Notes: generated from the sequence alone by a model not told the origin. Positions 1 through 11,146 are shown, counted from the first letter of the stretch. The stretch is DNA of 64,000 nt from Eonycteris spelaea (GCA_003508835.1 PUFA01000003.1:13307501-13371500), one strand, 5' to 3'. Translations and numbers: made by a program.

Positions 1-960
1 ATACTAGATATCATTTTCTTTGTGATTCTCTCTACCTGGTATGTTTTGGCCCCTTCTCCTCCACTGCAAAAATTTTTGCCGAACCCTCCGTAAACAGATC
101 ATATTTCACCACTGAAAAACAAGCCCTGGTTTGTACTGGGGCCATGTATTCTGTACAAGGAACTATAGCTGAGAAACGATAATAAACGATCACTTCCACA
201 AGAGATATTTAGTCAATGTTGTTGTTTGACTAACTGAAAAAGGAATGAAGAATTGGATAGAAGGGAGCCTATTTTTTTCTATACCAAGATTTAATATTTC
301 TTAAAGACCTAGAAAAGAACACAATTTACATGATTTCCTTTCTCAGATAGATTTGTGATTTCTCTTAATCTGGCATTACTGTTGTTGAACACACAACCCC
401 TATCCTTCACCTCCTGATTCAAATCATGTAGTCCATTATATGGAGTTATGTTGTAATACTTTTTATACTCAAGGGGTAGTTTTCATTTTTATTGTTTTAG
501 ACATATAGGGAAAAATCAAGTATCCAGAATCATAGGATATTATTAAAATTCTTATGAATTTGTATAATACAAAAATTTTAGATATACTTTTGAGTAAGTT
601 TGCAATTTAAAGAACAGTTATCATATAAAGGAGTATGCAGGGAATATACTTATTACAAAATTACTCAGATTAGATAACAATCTCACTAAATTATGTGAAT
701 GCTTGAGAGAACTGATCAGAAATAATTTTATCACTACCTTTTAAAAAAAGTATAAATCTTTTAAGTTGGGTGGTTTATTTGGTTTTTTTGGTGACTAATT
801 CTTATCTTTAAGAAAGCTCCTTGGTTTTGCTGTTTTCCTTGTGTTTGATTCATTGGTTTAAGAATTTTGGCCTTTTTTATTTAGTTGTACATAAATACAA
901 TAATAAATGCAGTCACATGGATGAGATGCATATTGATTTTCTAGCTGACTTCATTGAATT
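1..960. other. Unassigned AT-rich sequence
   Basis: No recognisable gene, RNA or repeat. The sequence is AT-rich with short T and A runs, and its open frames are all brief. An older repeat could be present but too decayed to recognise by eye. Confidence 0.5.
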
Positions 961-1125
961 CTAAAATATAAAGGAATCTCAAACACTATCTTCAGTCATA
1001 AATGTATTTTGCAGATAAAAAAACTGAGTTTCTTATCATTTGAATGATTCACGTATGGTAACAAAACTAGATAATGACAGAGTTCAGATCAGAACCAGGG
1101 TCTGGTCTCAACTTTCACAGTATCT
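961..1125 (-). repeat. MIR SINE fragment, antisense
   Basis: The order of blocks fits the antisense of a mammalian-wide MIR SINE: 'ttttgcagataaaaaaactgag' in shortened form (compare the family's 'ttacagatgaggaaactgag'), then a degenerate stretch ending in 'agatcagaaccagggtctgg', which resembles the 'gaacccaggtctg' part of MIR. The copy is very diverged. The open frame across it (1040-1366) is incidental. The assignment is by eye and the ends are approximate. Confidence 0.55.
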
Positions 1126-1734
1126 AAAAATTCCCATGTGCTTTAAACTTTTGTTGCACTGTGTTATGCTGAGGTGTTCTCAACAGACCCACTTCTCCGT
1201 GCTACACATTCGTTCTCAATGGACACTGCCCTGGGAAAGTTTTCTTTCTAAGATAATGCTCAAGGTCGCCTTATTCAGAAATATAACAACTGCAGTGCCA
1301 GATCCTAGGCAAGTGCTCTGGGCCCAGCTCCACAATTCCCTCAGTAGCATTCTTTCTCTTATCTAAGAGGAAGGATCTGGTTTTGCCGGGGGTGTCTCCA
1401 CCAAGTCTGCCTTTAATTAAATGGTCTGCAGATTTCATTCAAGCATGGGAAGTTCTTTTTTGTTTTCTGTCAGGGTTACACTGGTATCCACTGCCTGGGC
1501 ATTCACTTTGAAGTCTCCAGAGGAACACATTTCCCTCTCAAGGTTGGTTTGGTATAGAGTCGGAAATGTTGCTAAATCATTTGAAGTCCTTTGGTCCTCT
1601 TTCAAAACCAGTCTCATATAACTCTGGAGATTTTATTCATCTTCCTGGTCAATTTAGTGCTTTTATTCCAAATCTGAGTACTAGACACAGTTTTAAGCAA
1701 TAAAGCATTAGAACAAATAGGACCTTGTGCACAC
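1126..1734. other. Unassigned sequence
   Basis: Nothing supportable. Two overlapping short frames on opposite strands (1421-1621 and 1435-1617) are typical chance openings. Base composition is slightly less AT-rich than the flanks. Confidence 0.45.
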
Positions 1735-1850
1735 TGACTTTCAATCACGCATTCACTCAGTTTTGACCATTTTGGAACCTGCTGTTTTGGCAGATGCCAG
1801 GTACTATGCTGGGTTCTGGAAATACAAAGGGGAAATACACAGAGTTTATA
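1735..1850 (-). repeat. L2 LINE 3' end, antisense
   Basis: The stretch 'cgcattcactcag' followed by 'gatgccaggtactatgctgg' and 'ttctggaaatacaaag' matches, in order, the antisense of the L2 3' terminus (short target-like repeat, 'tgccaggcactgtgctagg', 'gctggggatacag'). It is a short, old, non-functional fragment. A MIR3-type assignment is possible because these families share 3' ends. Confidence 0.5.
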
Positions 1851-3369
1851 CTAAGAATTTTTTACTTCGGGAAACGTGCCCATTAATTTCCTTTGGACTT
1901 CCCTTCTGTCATCTGCTCATCATCTTCACTTTGCAAAGTCCTGACAGTTTTCCTTTTATTTATTTATTTTTAGTTTCTCATGGACACCAATCGAGTTTCT
2001 CACCTTCATATGCATGTTTTTCTATAAATAATCCCAGGCCTAAATTCTACTGAATTTGGATTTTCAAGGGTGAGACTTGGAAGGCTTTGTTTTTCAAAGG
2101 GCTTCCCTTGTTTTATACTTTGATTTGGGTGTTGATGTCATGGGTATATACACTCATCAAGAATCACTGAACTGCTTACCTAACACGTATGCATTTTATT
2201 GCTCACAAATTATACCCTAAGCATTTTGAAAAAAGCTTCCCAGTTAATTATGATGATGATTGTGAGAGTCGAAAGCTTTTAAACTTTTTAAAATTAAGAG
2301 ATATTATTGATGATGTCATGAAAACCAAAGAATCATCTCCCAGAAAAAAAAATGTATTCATAAATATATGTTCTGCAATATTTTAGGAAGTTTTTGGTTT
2401 CCCCAAAGTTTTTATCTACAAAGTTGGGATAAGAAATCCTACCAAAAGACTTGAAATAGCCTGAATGACCATAGATAGTAGACAGGTGAAATAATGATGG
2501 CCCATCCTTACAATGAAATATGGAGTTATGAAAAAAAAAACAAAATAAAGAGGTCCTAGTGAAAAAATAAATCAAAGATAGATTAATTGAAAACAAGAAA
2601 GTTCTGACTAGTGTATAAAATGTACTATCATTACTGTAAAAAATAAATAAAATATATATGTGCACATATATAATATATATAATATATAACAAACATATGT
2701 ACTTATATATTTATATATGCATATATATTTGCATTATTGTTGTATTTGCATAAATATTTTCTAAAAATATATTCACACAAACTAATAATAGTCTTTTTCT
2801 GTTTGTGGAAATGGTCAATTTAATAACTGCGGATGAATTTAATAACTGGGAGAAATGAAAGTGTTATGCTTACTGTTTTTAATATAGTTTTTGTTGTTTG
2901 AAAAATTAACATGCATTGCTTACTCAAAAAGCTAAATCCAAATTATTTAAAAAAAAAAAAAGAAAAATCTCTTGCCTGAAAAATCAATGTAAAATATCAC
3001 TAGGAGAAGAATACTTACAATTTTAAGTTATATAGAGATCAATTTAGAGAGGGTTGAGGGTTGAAATGTAGAATACACATGAGATTAAAATAAGAAAATT
3101 AATCAAATATGTGTAGCAGAGAATCAAGAGCTACTTAGGAAGCATAATCACTATAATTCAGTGGCTGATTAAGTCAACGCTAAGGTGTCCTGGAGTGGGG
3201 GGAGGAAGGAAAGGCTTGAGATAACTGAATAGTGGTCTTGGGGAAAAAGAGGTATGTTTGGAACATGTCGAGAGTGAAGTAAATTCAAAATAATCAGGTA
3301 AAATGTCCAGGAAGAAGATAATGTGTTTGCAATCAGCAGCAAGTTCAGGGCCTGAACCCATCTTTATGA
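1851..3369. other. Unassigned AT-rich sequence with TA-rich tract
   Basis: No gene found. Positions about 2640-2770 are a low-complexity TA-rich tract of alternating ATATAT and TATGTA units. An A-rich run sits near 2948-2960. The 119-codon minus-strand frame at 2333-2692 reads through this low-complexity DNA, giving a Phe/Ile/Tyr-rich translation without domain features, and is not called as a gene. Confidence 0.5.
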
Positions 3370-3560
3370 TCTTCTGGGTTATTGAGCAACCATCAGGTGC
3401 CAGGCACTGTGCAAAATGAGACTTGCATACAATGTCTCTTAATCTACAAGAATCATTTAAAAAATCTTCAATTTAAGTATGACACTTAGATGTAATTTTT
3501 TCAAGTGACCAGTTCTGTTGTCATGCCCAAACTACAGTCAAATGTTATCAAAAAAATGTT
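3370..3560 (-). repeat. Probable MIR SINE, antisense
   Basis: 'ttattgagcaaccatcaggtg' in shortened form, followed by 'ccaggcactgtgc' and then 'gtctcttaatc', resembles the antisense MIR start ('attgagcacctactatgtgccaggcactg' then 'ctcatttaatc'). The rest is too decayed to align by eye. Confidence 0.45.
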
Positions 3561-3759
3561 AGAGTCAGAGTCTCCTAATCGTAATCAAATATGTGTGAGC
3601 GTGGAGGTAATATTCACAGCATGCATTAACATTAGCAGATGACTGTAAATGCATTCTAAAGAACTTTCTGTTCATTATTTGACTGTTAGAAATCACAGTA
3701 CAGCCATTGTGGCCTTTTTAGATATCTTTGAGCTGCAATGACACATTAGCTGTGTGACC

Positions 3760-4754
3760 TTCATTTTGTAGCAGCTTTATAGAAATATAATTCAAATATA
3801 ATATACACCACACATTTTAGATGTATAGTTCAATTGATTTTAATACATTCACAGAGTTGTACAACCCAATCTAATTTCAGAACCATTTCATCACCCAAAA
3901 CAAATTCCATATCCATTAGCAGGCTCTTATTCTTTTTGTCTGTACTCCCTACATCTATTCTACGTTCTTAGCCTGTTCTGAGCCTTTTATATGGGTTACA
4001 CGATCACATATTTTATATAAACAGAATTACATCATGTCTGTGTGATTGGCTTTTTTCACTCAGCATAATGGTTTCAAGGTTAATTTATATCATATGCATC
4101 AGTACTTCATTCTGTTTTATTGGCAAATAATATTCCATTGTATGGGTACACCACATTTTATTTTTTTTATTTATCATTCAATAGACATTAAGGTCATTTC
4201 TAATTTTGGGTTCTTATAAGTAAAACTGCTATTAGCATCCATGTAAAAGTTTTTGTGTGGGCATATATTTTTATTTGTCTTGGCTATATAAATAGGGGTG
4301 GAATTTCCTGGTCATATGGTAATTCTATGTTTAACATCTCAAGTAACTGCTAATCTTTTCTAAAATTGATACAATATTTTACAATCCCATCAGCAATACA
4401 TGAGGGATCCATTATCTTTGCATCCTCACCAACATTTGTTATTGTTAATTTTTAAAATTACATCCATCCTAGTGAATTCAGTGATGTCGTATCTCATGGT
4501 TTTGATTTGTATTTTTCTAATGACTAATGATGTTGAACATTTTCTCATGTGTTCATTGGGCAATTGTATATCTTTGGAGAGATATCTATTCAGATCCTTG
4601 GCCCATTTAATTGGACTTTTAATTTTTTTTATAATTGAGCTTTAAGAGCTTTTTTTTTTTAAAAAAAAAATGTATTCCTGATACAAGTCTCTTATTAAAC
4701 ATATTTTGCAAATATTTTCTCCAGTTCTGTGGATTATCCTTTTACTTTAGAGAT
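3760..4754 (-). mobile_element. L1M-class LINE 3' part, antisense (segment 1)
   Basis: This is the reverse complement of the 3' portion of an old L1 (L1MB/L1MC-like). From left to right it carries 3' UTR-type sequence ('acagagttgtacaacc', 'cattagcaggc'), then the end of ORF2. The antisense of the conserved 'ccatacaatggaatatta' box lies near 4128-4148, and 'ggtcatatggtaattctatg' and 'tgactaatgatgttgaac' also match L1 antisense sequence in the right order. The frame at 4400-4645 is antisense noise. The copy is heavily substituted and cannot encode protein. It is interrupted by the hAT element at 4755 and resumes at 4935. Confidence 0.92.
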
Positions 4755-4926
4755 CAGCGATCCCCAACCTTTTTGGCAACAGGGACCAGTGCTCCTATGA
4801 GAATCTAATGCCTGACGATCCCAGGTGGAGCTGCTGCAAACAAGATGAAGTTTCGCTTGGTATCTCCTGCTGTTCATCTTCTGCTCTGCAGCTCCTAACA
4901 GGAGCCCCTGGGGTTGGGGACCCCTG
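4755..4926. mobile_element. Non-autonomous hAT DNA transposon, 172 bp, nested in L1
   Basis: The ends are inverted: the left end begins cagcgatccccaacc and the right end finishes ggttggggacccctg, 13 of 15 positions complementary. Flanking 8-bp sequences TTAGAGAT (4747-4754) and TTCTAGAT (4927-4934) agree at 6 of 8 positions, the duplication length of hAT elements. The interior ('gctcctatgagaatctaatgcc') is recognisable from a common mammalian element of this terminal type, but I do not name the subfamily. No transposase is encoded. L1 sequence continues on both sides, so this insertion is younger than that L1. Confidence 0.85.
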
Positions 4927-5118
4927 TTCTAGATGGTATTGTTTGCAACACAAAGGATAGTAATTATGCTATAATACAATTTATGTACTTTTATCCTTTT
5001 GTGTGTGTGTGCTTTTGGTATCCTTTATAAGAAGACATTACTTAATTGATGAAGATTTACTCCTTTGTTGTCTACTAACACCTTTATAGTTTTAGCTCTT
5101 ACATTTAGATCTATAATG

Positions 5119-5120
<2 letters not shown>

Positions 5121-5162
<42 letters not shown>
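5121..5162. repeat. (TG)21 microsatellite
   Basis: Twenty-one uninterrupted TG units lie inside the antisense L1. A tract this pure is probably length-polymorphic. Confidence 0.97.
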
Positions 5163-5164
<2 letters not shown>

Positions 5165-5213
5165 CTAAGACTGAAGAAGAGGTACAATCTCTTTTGCCTG
5201 TCTAGTTGTTACA

Positions 5214-5216
<3 letters not shown>

Positions 5217-5255
<39 letters not shown>
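5217..5255. repeat. Homopolymer T39
   Basis: Thirty-nine consecutive T replace about eight bases expected between the L1 blocks 'cagta' and 'gctgaaaagac'. This suggests local slippage, or an inserted oligo(A) tail, rather than the L1's own tail. Assembly error in length is likely in so long a homopolymer. Confidence 0.95.
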
Positions 5256-5259
<4 letters not shown>

Positions 5260-5490
5260 AAAAGACTATGCTTAACCCCACTGAATCTTTCTGGCACTCT
5301 TGCAAAAATCAGTTGCTCATTTTGCCCACTTTTTAGTGTGGAAAAAAAAAAAAAGCCTAACTAAAGATTTTCAGGATGTTGTTCTATTTCCTTTAGTTTT
5401 ATAAACTCTCGGGTGATTCACAAGCATCATTTTCACTGTAAAATACATAGTTTATATATCATTACTCAGAGACTTATATCATTTAACCAG

Positions 5491-6000
5491 ATATATAGAC
5501 AGAATAGTCACTCCTAAAGATGTCCACATCCTAATCCCTAGAATTTGTGAATACCTTACCTTAAATGGCAAAAGAGAATTAAGATTATAGGTACAGTTAA
5601 GGTTGCTAATCAACTGACCTTGAAATAGAAAGATTACCTCAGATTAAACAAGTGGGCTCAATGAAATCACAACAGCACTTAAAAATGAAGAAGAGGCAGA
5701 AAGAGGATCAAAGAAAAGCAATGTGAAAAGAACTCAGGCCGCCATTCTGACATTGAATATGGAGGAAGTAAGCCACAATACAAGGAATACAGATGGCTCT
5801 GAAAGCTAGAAAAGGCAAAAAATTGGGTTTTCCCATAGAGTTTCCAGAATGGATCACAGCTCTATTAACACTTTGATTTTAATTCATTTGCCCTGTGTGG
5901 AAACTTCTACCTACAGAAATGTAAGATTATAAATTTGTGTTATTTAAAGATATGAAGTTTGTGGTAAGTATTTATAGAAGAAAAAGAAAATTAATATAGC
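5491..6000 (+). mobile_element. MLT1-like ERVL-MaLR LTR, sense
   Basis: The successive blocks 'aaagatgtccacatcctaat', 'cttaaatggcaaaag', 'gtgggctcaatgaaatcac', 'gctagaaaaggcaaaaaatt', 'acagaaatgtaagattataa' and 'aagtttgtggtaa' follow the order of an MLT1-type solitary LTR (MLT1D-F-like, from memory). It appears nearly full length, with a degraded end near 'aaaattaatatag'. No internal retroviral sequence is adjacent, so it is a solo LTR. A perfect target duplication was not found, so the ends are approximate. Confidence 0.72.
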
Positions 6001-7167
6001 AGTGTTTTGGGCTGAACAATGGTCTTGTCTGTATAATTGTCTTATGACCTAGAGCCTTTTTTCTTATCTAAAGACTGGCTAATTTCTGACCAGTTGGGGA
6101 ACACTGTACTGCCCTCTTATTTACCATATGCCTTTCCCTCATTACAGCCAAGGAAAAGTCTTGGTGTCAGAGGCCATGTTCAGAGAGTTGAACTGCCTGC
6201 CTCACTAAACAGACGACAACTCCAGTATCCATAGCTGCTAATATTCTGCCACTAAATCTACTTTAAAAAACATAAAAAGAAAAATAGCAGCACACTAAGG
6301 AAAATAAATGTTTGTATGAATTCATGTGCTTTTCACTAGAGAGGATAATAATAAATCTGTTGGGCAGTACAAATTGCCCTCCAAGTTTAAAGTCACCTCG
6401 TCATTCCCAGGGAGATCAGCTGAATTAATGTTCAAACATGTTAATAGAATAATGAGCGTCCTTAACCATTTATAGAGGAGGAAGGGGAGGGGTAACTGGA
6501 TGTTTATTTTATGGCAATTTATGTCAGTGTAAAAGTTATAAAGATTGCCAGAAAGTAAAGGAGCATGATGTAGAATCACTGGAGAAACTGTAAAATCAAT
6601 ATCTTTAGGGTTTTCAACACTGTATTTGGCAGGTTCTTTGAAATCCATTGCCTGCATGATATTTTATGTATGTAACTGGCAACAGTGATGGTGGATGATG
6701 TTCAGCTCATGGAGTTGGCATCAAATCAATCATCACAAACGAAAATGCATATGTCTCTCTCCATTTTCTATCTGCTTTCTCAGATGCTGAGATTAGATCC
6801 TATACCCAAGAGAAAGTTATCCACAGCAAAGGATAATATGAGGGATTCTAAAAGTGCCTAAATAGTTAAAAAAAAAAAAAAAGTGCAACTAGCATCATAG
6901 ATTTTTCTTGGTTAGAAAATAGCAATATATTCAAATGGTTGGAAAATGGTTTTTTACACTGAGACACTGTTTTACTCCTATGATATTGGCATCTATTAAA
7001 AAGATTAATATCTTTTTAGGGAAAACTGTAGGAAAAATGAAAACACATGGTTATTGGAAAAATGTACATTAGAAAATCATTTGTGGAGTGAAAATTGGTA
7101 ACATCCCATGTAATTTCATAATCTGACCCACCGTATCTTACTAAGCAGAGGCTTTCTAGAGTTTTTA
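6001..7167. other. Unassigned sequence
   Basis: No gene or repeat family recognised. The 111-codon minus-strand frame at 6322-6657 has no visible signal peptide, domain or composition suggesting protein, and no splice context is evident. Short A runs occur near 6868-6880. Confidence 0.4.
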
Positions 7168-7305
7168 CATATACCTATGGCTTTTCAATAAACCTTCTGG
7201 GACCACTGTTTTGATGCTAAAGATTTGTATTATAAGAAATAATTTTCCTGACATCCCCCAATTTATCCAAAGGTTGTTTGCAACTCTAATCATCTGCATT
7301 AAAAA
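7168..7305 (+). repeat. Unassigned interspersed repeat, copy A
   Basis: This stretch is recognisably related to 8115-8253. Shared blocks in the same order are 'cctatgg', 'caataaacc'/'caacaaact', a 'ccactgttttgatgct'-like segment, 'caactctaatcatctgcatt'/'aacctctaattctctgtatt', and a final run of A. The last block looks like the polyadenylation end of an old LTR, but the family is not identified. Strand is that of the A-rich end. Confidence 0.5.
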
Positions 7306-8114
7306 AATTGCAAGAACTGAAGGGTTTGGATTGATAAAATGTCATATGGGAAACTTTTTTGGGAAACAGAATCTTGAAGATGAAAATTATGAATAGATGC
7401 TTTGATCAGATTAGATTTGAAATCAAAGATGCCTATTTGACTGTAAAATGTGACCCTTGTGGTCAATTGAAGATAATAATGAATAAATTTTTATTATCGT
7501 TTACTAGTATTTGGAATTCAGTATCTATAGAAGGCAAGGCATTGGGCACCAAGGTGCTATTGAAATAGAACAATTTAGTGGAAATATGGCTACATGTGAG
7601 TACAAGTATTGTGGAGCAGACTGCATCGGAAAGTTTGCAAGAAAAAAAGTGATAAATGTGGGGATGTAAATGATTGGGCCAGAGCTTGGTCAGAAGGGCA
7701 GAAGCTTCTTTGATCTGAAAGGATATCCTATTCTTAAAACCAAGGTAATGTTTCTGAACACCACACTAAATTTTTGTCTTACTGATAGCTCAACTACTGC
7801 ATATGTTGAAGTCAAAGCTATACCATGTCTCTTAAGTTAAAAATACAGCAATGATAAAGATGGAGTAGGATCCTGAGAGTTAGAATAGGGGAACTTGGAG
7901 AAATCCCACTGAGCAAGAAAAACCCAAAATTCTGTGGGGCTGCATATTTTGCCAGCAACACAGCTCCTCCTTCTCTGTCTGAGGTAACTTAAAGATATTT
8001 ACCATACAGAGCCGAGGAAACTGCCTTGCAATGATGTATCAATTCTTCTCAAGAACTTCAAACTTATTGCTATTATACTGCTAACTTGACTCAGTTTCTA
8101 GGAGAATCCACTAG
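7306..8114. other. Unassigned sequence between repeat copies A and B
   Basis: No gene is supported. The right half, including 'gagaaatcccactgagcaag' near 7899, may be upstream LTR-like sequence belonging to copy B, but I cannot confirm it. The 61- and 69-codon frames at 7211-7396 and 7359-7568 overlap copy A and are not convincing. Confidence 0.35.
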
Positions 8115-8253
8115 ACATACCTATGGTTTCCCAACAAACTCTTGGTATCATTATTCTGGCTCTGAAAACCGGTATCATTGGCAGAGCTTACCTGATGTTC
8201 AATCCCTCAGTTCTTTCAATGGTTATGTAAACCTCTAATTCTCTGTATTAAAA
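8115..8253 (+). repeat. Unassigned interspersed repeat, copy B
   Basis: This is the counterpart of 7168-7305, about 0.95 kb downstream and in the same orientation. It retains 'cctatggtttcccaacaaac', 'cattattctggctctg' and 'aacctctaattctctgtatt' ending in AAAA. It could be the 3' end of an ancient ERVL-type LTR. If copies A and B are two LTRs of one element, the spacing would be short. Confidence 0.5.
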
Positions 8254-8984
8254 TACATACAAAGTCTGACTCAGAAAGAAACACCATTTACATAGAAAGA
8301 ACTGAAAGATTTATTTATATTTATATTGGTAGAACCTTGCTAAATATGTGTGGATATTGATCCTTAAGGTCTATGACCAAGGATAATGAAAACTCTAAGA
8401 CAGATAAAGTCGAATGTATCAATACAGATGCACTGACCAGAGATCCTGGATTCAGGAATTTAGCCTAATGAATGTAAATTTTTCCAAATATTTTGCTGTG
8501 TTAGTTTACTGAAATCCAGAATTATAATCTATTCATTAAGTACAGGTGAGATGCCAGAACTTTCTTTGCATTCTATAATAAAATAAACCAAAATGCTCCT
8601 GGAGTATTGATTGGATTACATGTGCCTTGTTATCCATCCCTAAATATATACCTGCTCAACACCCAAGGTTCAGACCACTCACCACAACACTGGTGAGGAG
8701 GACACCAGCACCTCCACAGAGGCTGGCCTTTGAGAGCTACGGTTGTTAGTAAGAGCTGTCACCACTGAACCATACTTCCTGTTTCTCAAACTCAGAAATT
8801 CAGAGTTCAGTGAAATTCCAAGACAAAGGAGGTCTGGCTATTTGAATAAGTATGATTCTGGTGTTTGTAGGACAAAATAGATGGTAAGCTATTTAAATTC
8901 ATACTTTCTCAATATAACTGAGCCTACCTAGGTCATGAATAGATCACATTTCCACTCAGGTCTGAGTCTCCATCAACCTGGATA
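8254..8984. other. Unassigned sequence
   Basis: No gene or repeat recognised. From about 8640 the sequence becomes less AT-rich, which could be the outer part of the L1 5' region that follows, but no diagnostic block is visible. Confidence 0.35.
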
Positions 8985-9789
8985 ACACTGGTTGCCCTGC
9001 CCTGGTGATTCCTTGAGACCTTGCCCATTCCAACTTGTGGGTCCACCCAAGATTCTTCCAGTGGATTTTCCATACAAATGGCTTATCTTGGTGCGTTCTT
9101 CAGACTTTCTTAAAATCTCTCAAAAGTTCACAAAACCTAAGCATCTGGCAGCATATGGCCTCAGTGTTCCTCATACCTCATGCTGAGCAGCCTCAAGCCC
9201 AGCATTAATGGCAGCCAGTCTTGGTTTGCACCTTGGCCTCTTGAGGCACTCCAAGCCAGCGTGGGTGGTGGCCATCTGTAGATTGCGTGGTGGCTCATGC
9301 CAAGCAGCTCCAGACAGGTACAGACTATAGCTGAACTTGGCCTGTGGTAGGGCTCTTACTGGGAGGCCAGGACTGCATACCTGGTGGCAGGTGTGATTTG
9401 AGCCAGAGTATCAACTGGAATACATCCGAGATTGACACACCCAAACAGCAGATTGGGTAGGCACCAGAGTCCTGTAAAGTGAATCTTGGTTCATAGTATC
9501 AGCCCCTGCACCACAGCTCCTCTACTGCAGTCACCAGCTAGTCCTCACTATTAACCAGCTGAGGGTTAATCCCTCCTACTGATATGCAAATAGAAATCAA
9601 AGCTCAACCACAACAGGAAAGGACACACAACCCATACAAGGGACACACTTGGAGCATCCATCTCAGAGACCAGGAAGACCATGCCTCTGGGCCCCACAGG
9701 ACACCTACTTCAGAAGGCCAATATGCTAAGACCTGGAGACATGGTAGCATTATCTAATATATAGAAACAAAAACAGGGAGGTAGCCAAA

Positions 9790-10680
9790 ATGGGAAGACA
9801 GAGAAACATATTCCAAATGAAAGAACAGCACAAAGCTCTAGAAAAAGAACTACATAAAATGGAGACAAGCAATTTATCAGAGGCAGAGTTCGAAACACTG
9901 ATTATACGGATGCTTAATAAACTTAAGGGAAGAGTAGATGAACTCAGTGAAAACATTAACAAAGAGATAGAAAGCATTAAAATGGAAATAGAAAACATGA
10001 AAAGAACCAGTCAGAAATGAAGAATAAATAACTGAAATGATGAATACATTAAAGGGAATAAACAGTAGATTACATGAAGCAGATAACTGAATCAGTGATT
10101 TAGAAGATAAGGAAACAAAAAACACCCAATTAGAACAGCAAAAGAACCCTCCAAAATAAGCGTAGTTTAAGAGACCTCTGGGACAACATTAGTGTACCAA
10201 CATTCACTACATAGGGGTACCAGCAGGAGAAGAGAGAGTACAATGATACGAAAACCCATTTCAAGAAATAATGATGAAAGCTTTCCTAACCTGGCAAAAG
10301 AAATAGACATACAAGCTCAGGAAGTGCAGAGAGTACCAAACAATATGAACCCAAAGAGGCCCAAACAGACACATCATAATTAAAATGCTAAAAGTTAAAG
10401 ACAAAGAGAATCTTAAAAGCAACAAGAGGAAAGCAGGTAATTACCTGCTTAATTACAAGCAGTTAATTACAAGGTAGCTCCCATAAGACTGTCATCTGAT
10501 TTCTCAACAGAAACTTTGCAGGCCAGAAGGGATTGATAGAAATATTCAACCAAGATCACTCTATCCAGAAAAGCTATCATTTATAATTGAAGGATAGGTA
10601 AAGAGCTTCCCAGAGAAGAAAAAGCTAAAGTAGTTAGTCAATACCAAATCAGAATTAGGAGAAATGTTAGACTTCTTTAA
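9790..10680 (+). pseudogene. L1 ORF1 (RNA-binding protein) remnant
   Basis: ORF1p is the trimeric nucleic-acid chaperone of the L1 ribonucleoprotein. The start is set at ATG 9790 (MGRQRNIFQMKEQ), which matches related ORF1 N-termini. A heptad-like Leu/Ile/Glu/Lys coiled-coil segment follows for about 70 residues. A base-count change near 10000 then throws the frame into a TGA at 10018-10020. Downstream homology is still visible in other frames, for example FPNLAKEIDIQAQEVQ within 10192-10383. A 20-bp palindromic insertion interrupts it at 10431-10450. The gene cannot make full-length protein. Confidence 0.85.
10431..10450. repeat. Perfect 20-bp palindrome inside L1 ORF1
   Basis: aagcaggtaa is followed directly by its exact reverse complement ttacctgctt. 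Nearby 'cttaattacaagcag' and 'ttaattacaaggtag' repeat parts of the same motif, so a small local rearrangement has expanded ORF1 here relative to the sequence expected in related L1s. Confidence 0.9.
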
Positions 10681-10725
10681 GAAGAAAAAGAAAAAAGAGA
10701 AAAGATAAAACACATGAATAATAAA

Positions 10726-11146
10726 ATGGCAATAATTACTTATCTATAATAATTATTTTAAATGTAAATGGATTAAATGTGCAATCAAAAGATAGGGTGG
10801 CTGAATGGATAGAAAATAAAACCTTAGTATGCTGCCTACAAGAGACTCACTTCAGATAGAAAAATACACACAGATTGAAAGTAAAGGGATGGAAAAAATG
10901 TTTTATGAAAATAGAAACAAACAAACAAAAAGCTGGGTAGCAATACTTATACCAGAAAAAGTAGACTTTAAAACAAAGGCTATAAAAAGAACAAAACCCA
11001 GTAATTTTACTTCTGGGTATTTATCCAAAAATACCGAAACACTATTCAAAGAGACATGTGAATCTGTATGTACATTGCAGGATTATTTACAGTTGTCAAG
11101 ATATGGAGGTTACCTGGGTGTCTATCAATAGAAGAAAGAAGAAGTG

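Larger units (their letters stand above)
4935..5325 (-). mobile_element. L1M-class LINE, antisense (segment 2)
   Basis: This continues the L1 of 3760-4754 after the hAT insertion. 'tgcttttggtatcctttata', 'agatttactcc', 'tagttttagctcttacattt' and 'gctgaaaagactatgctt' follow in the order of antisense ORF2 in L1M consensus. Two simple repeats have grown inside it: (TG)n at 5121-5162 and a T run at 5217-5255. The inner end near 5325 is approximate. Confidence 0.88.

Noticed and set aside
2640..2770. TA-rich tract considered as a replication or matrix-attachment element
   Set aside because: AT richness alone does not distinguish such a function, and similar tracts recur at 36.3 kb and elsewhere.
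8640..9000. Less AT-rich stretch considered as a CpG-island promoter
   Set aside because: It contains almost no CpG and grades into the L1 5' region, so a host promoter is not supported.
9710..10125. Three overlapping minus-strand frames
   Set aside because: They are antisense to the L1 ORF1 coiled-coil region, whose A-rich sense strand keeps the opposite strand free of stops.
10829..11131. 100-codon frame read as a possible novel fusion protein
   Set aside because: It crosses the L1 ORF2 deletion junction; the second half is out of register with true ORF2, so this is transposon debris rather than a new gene.
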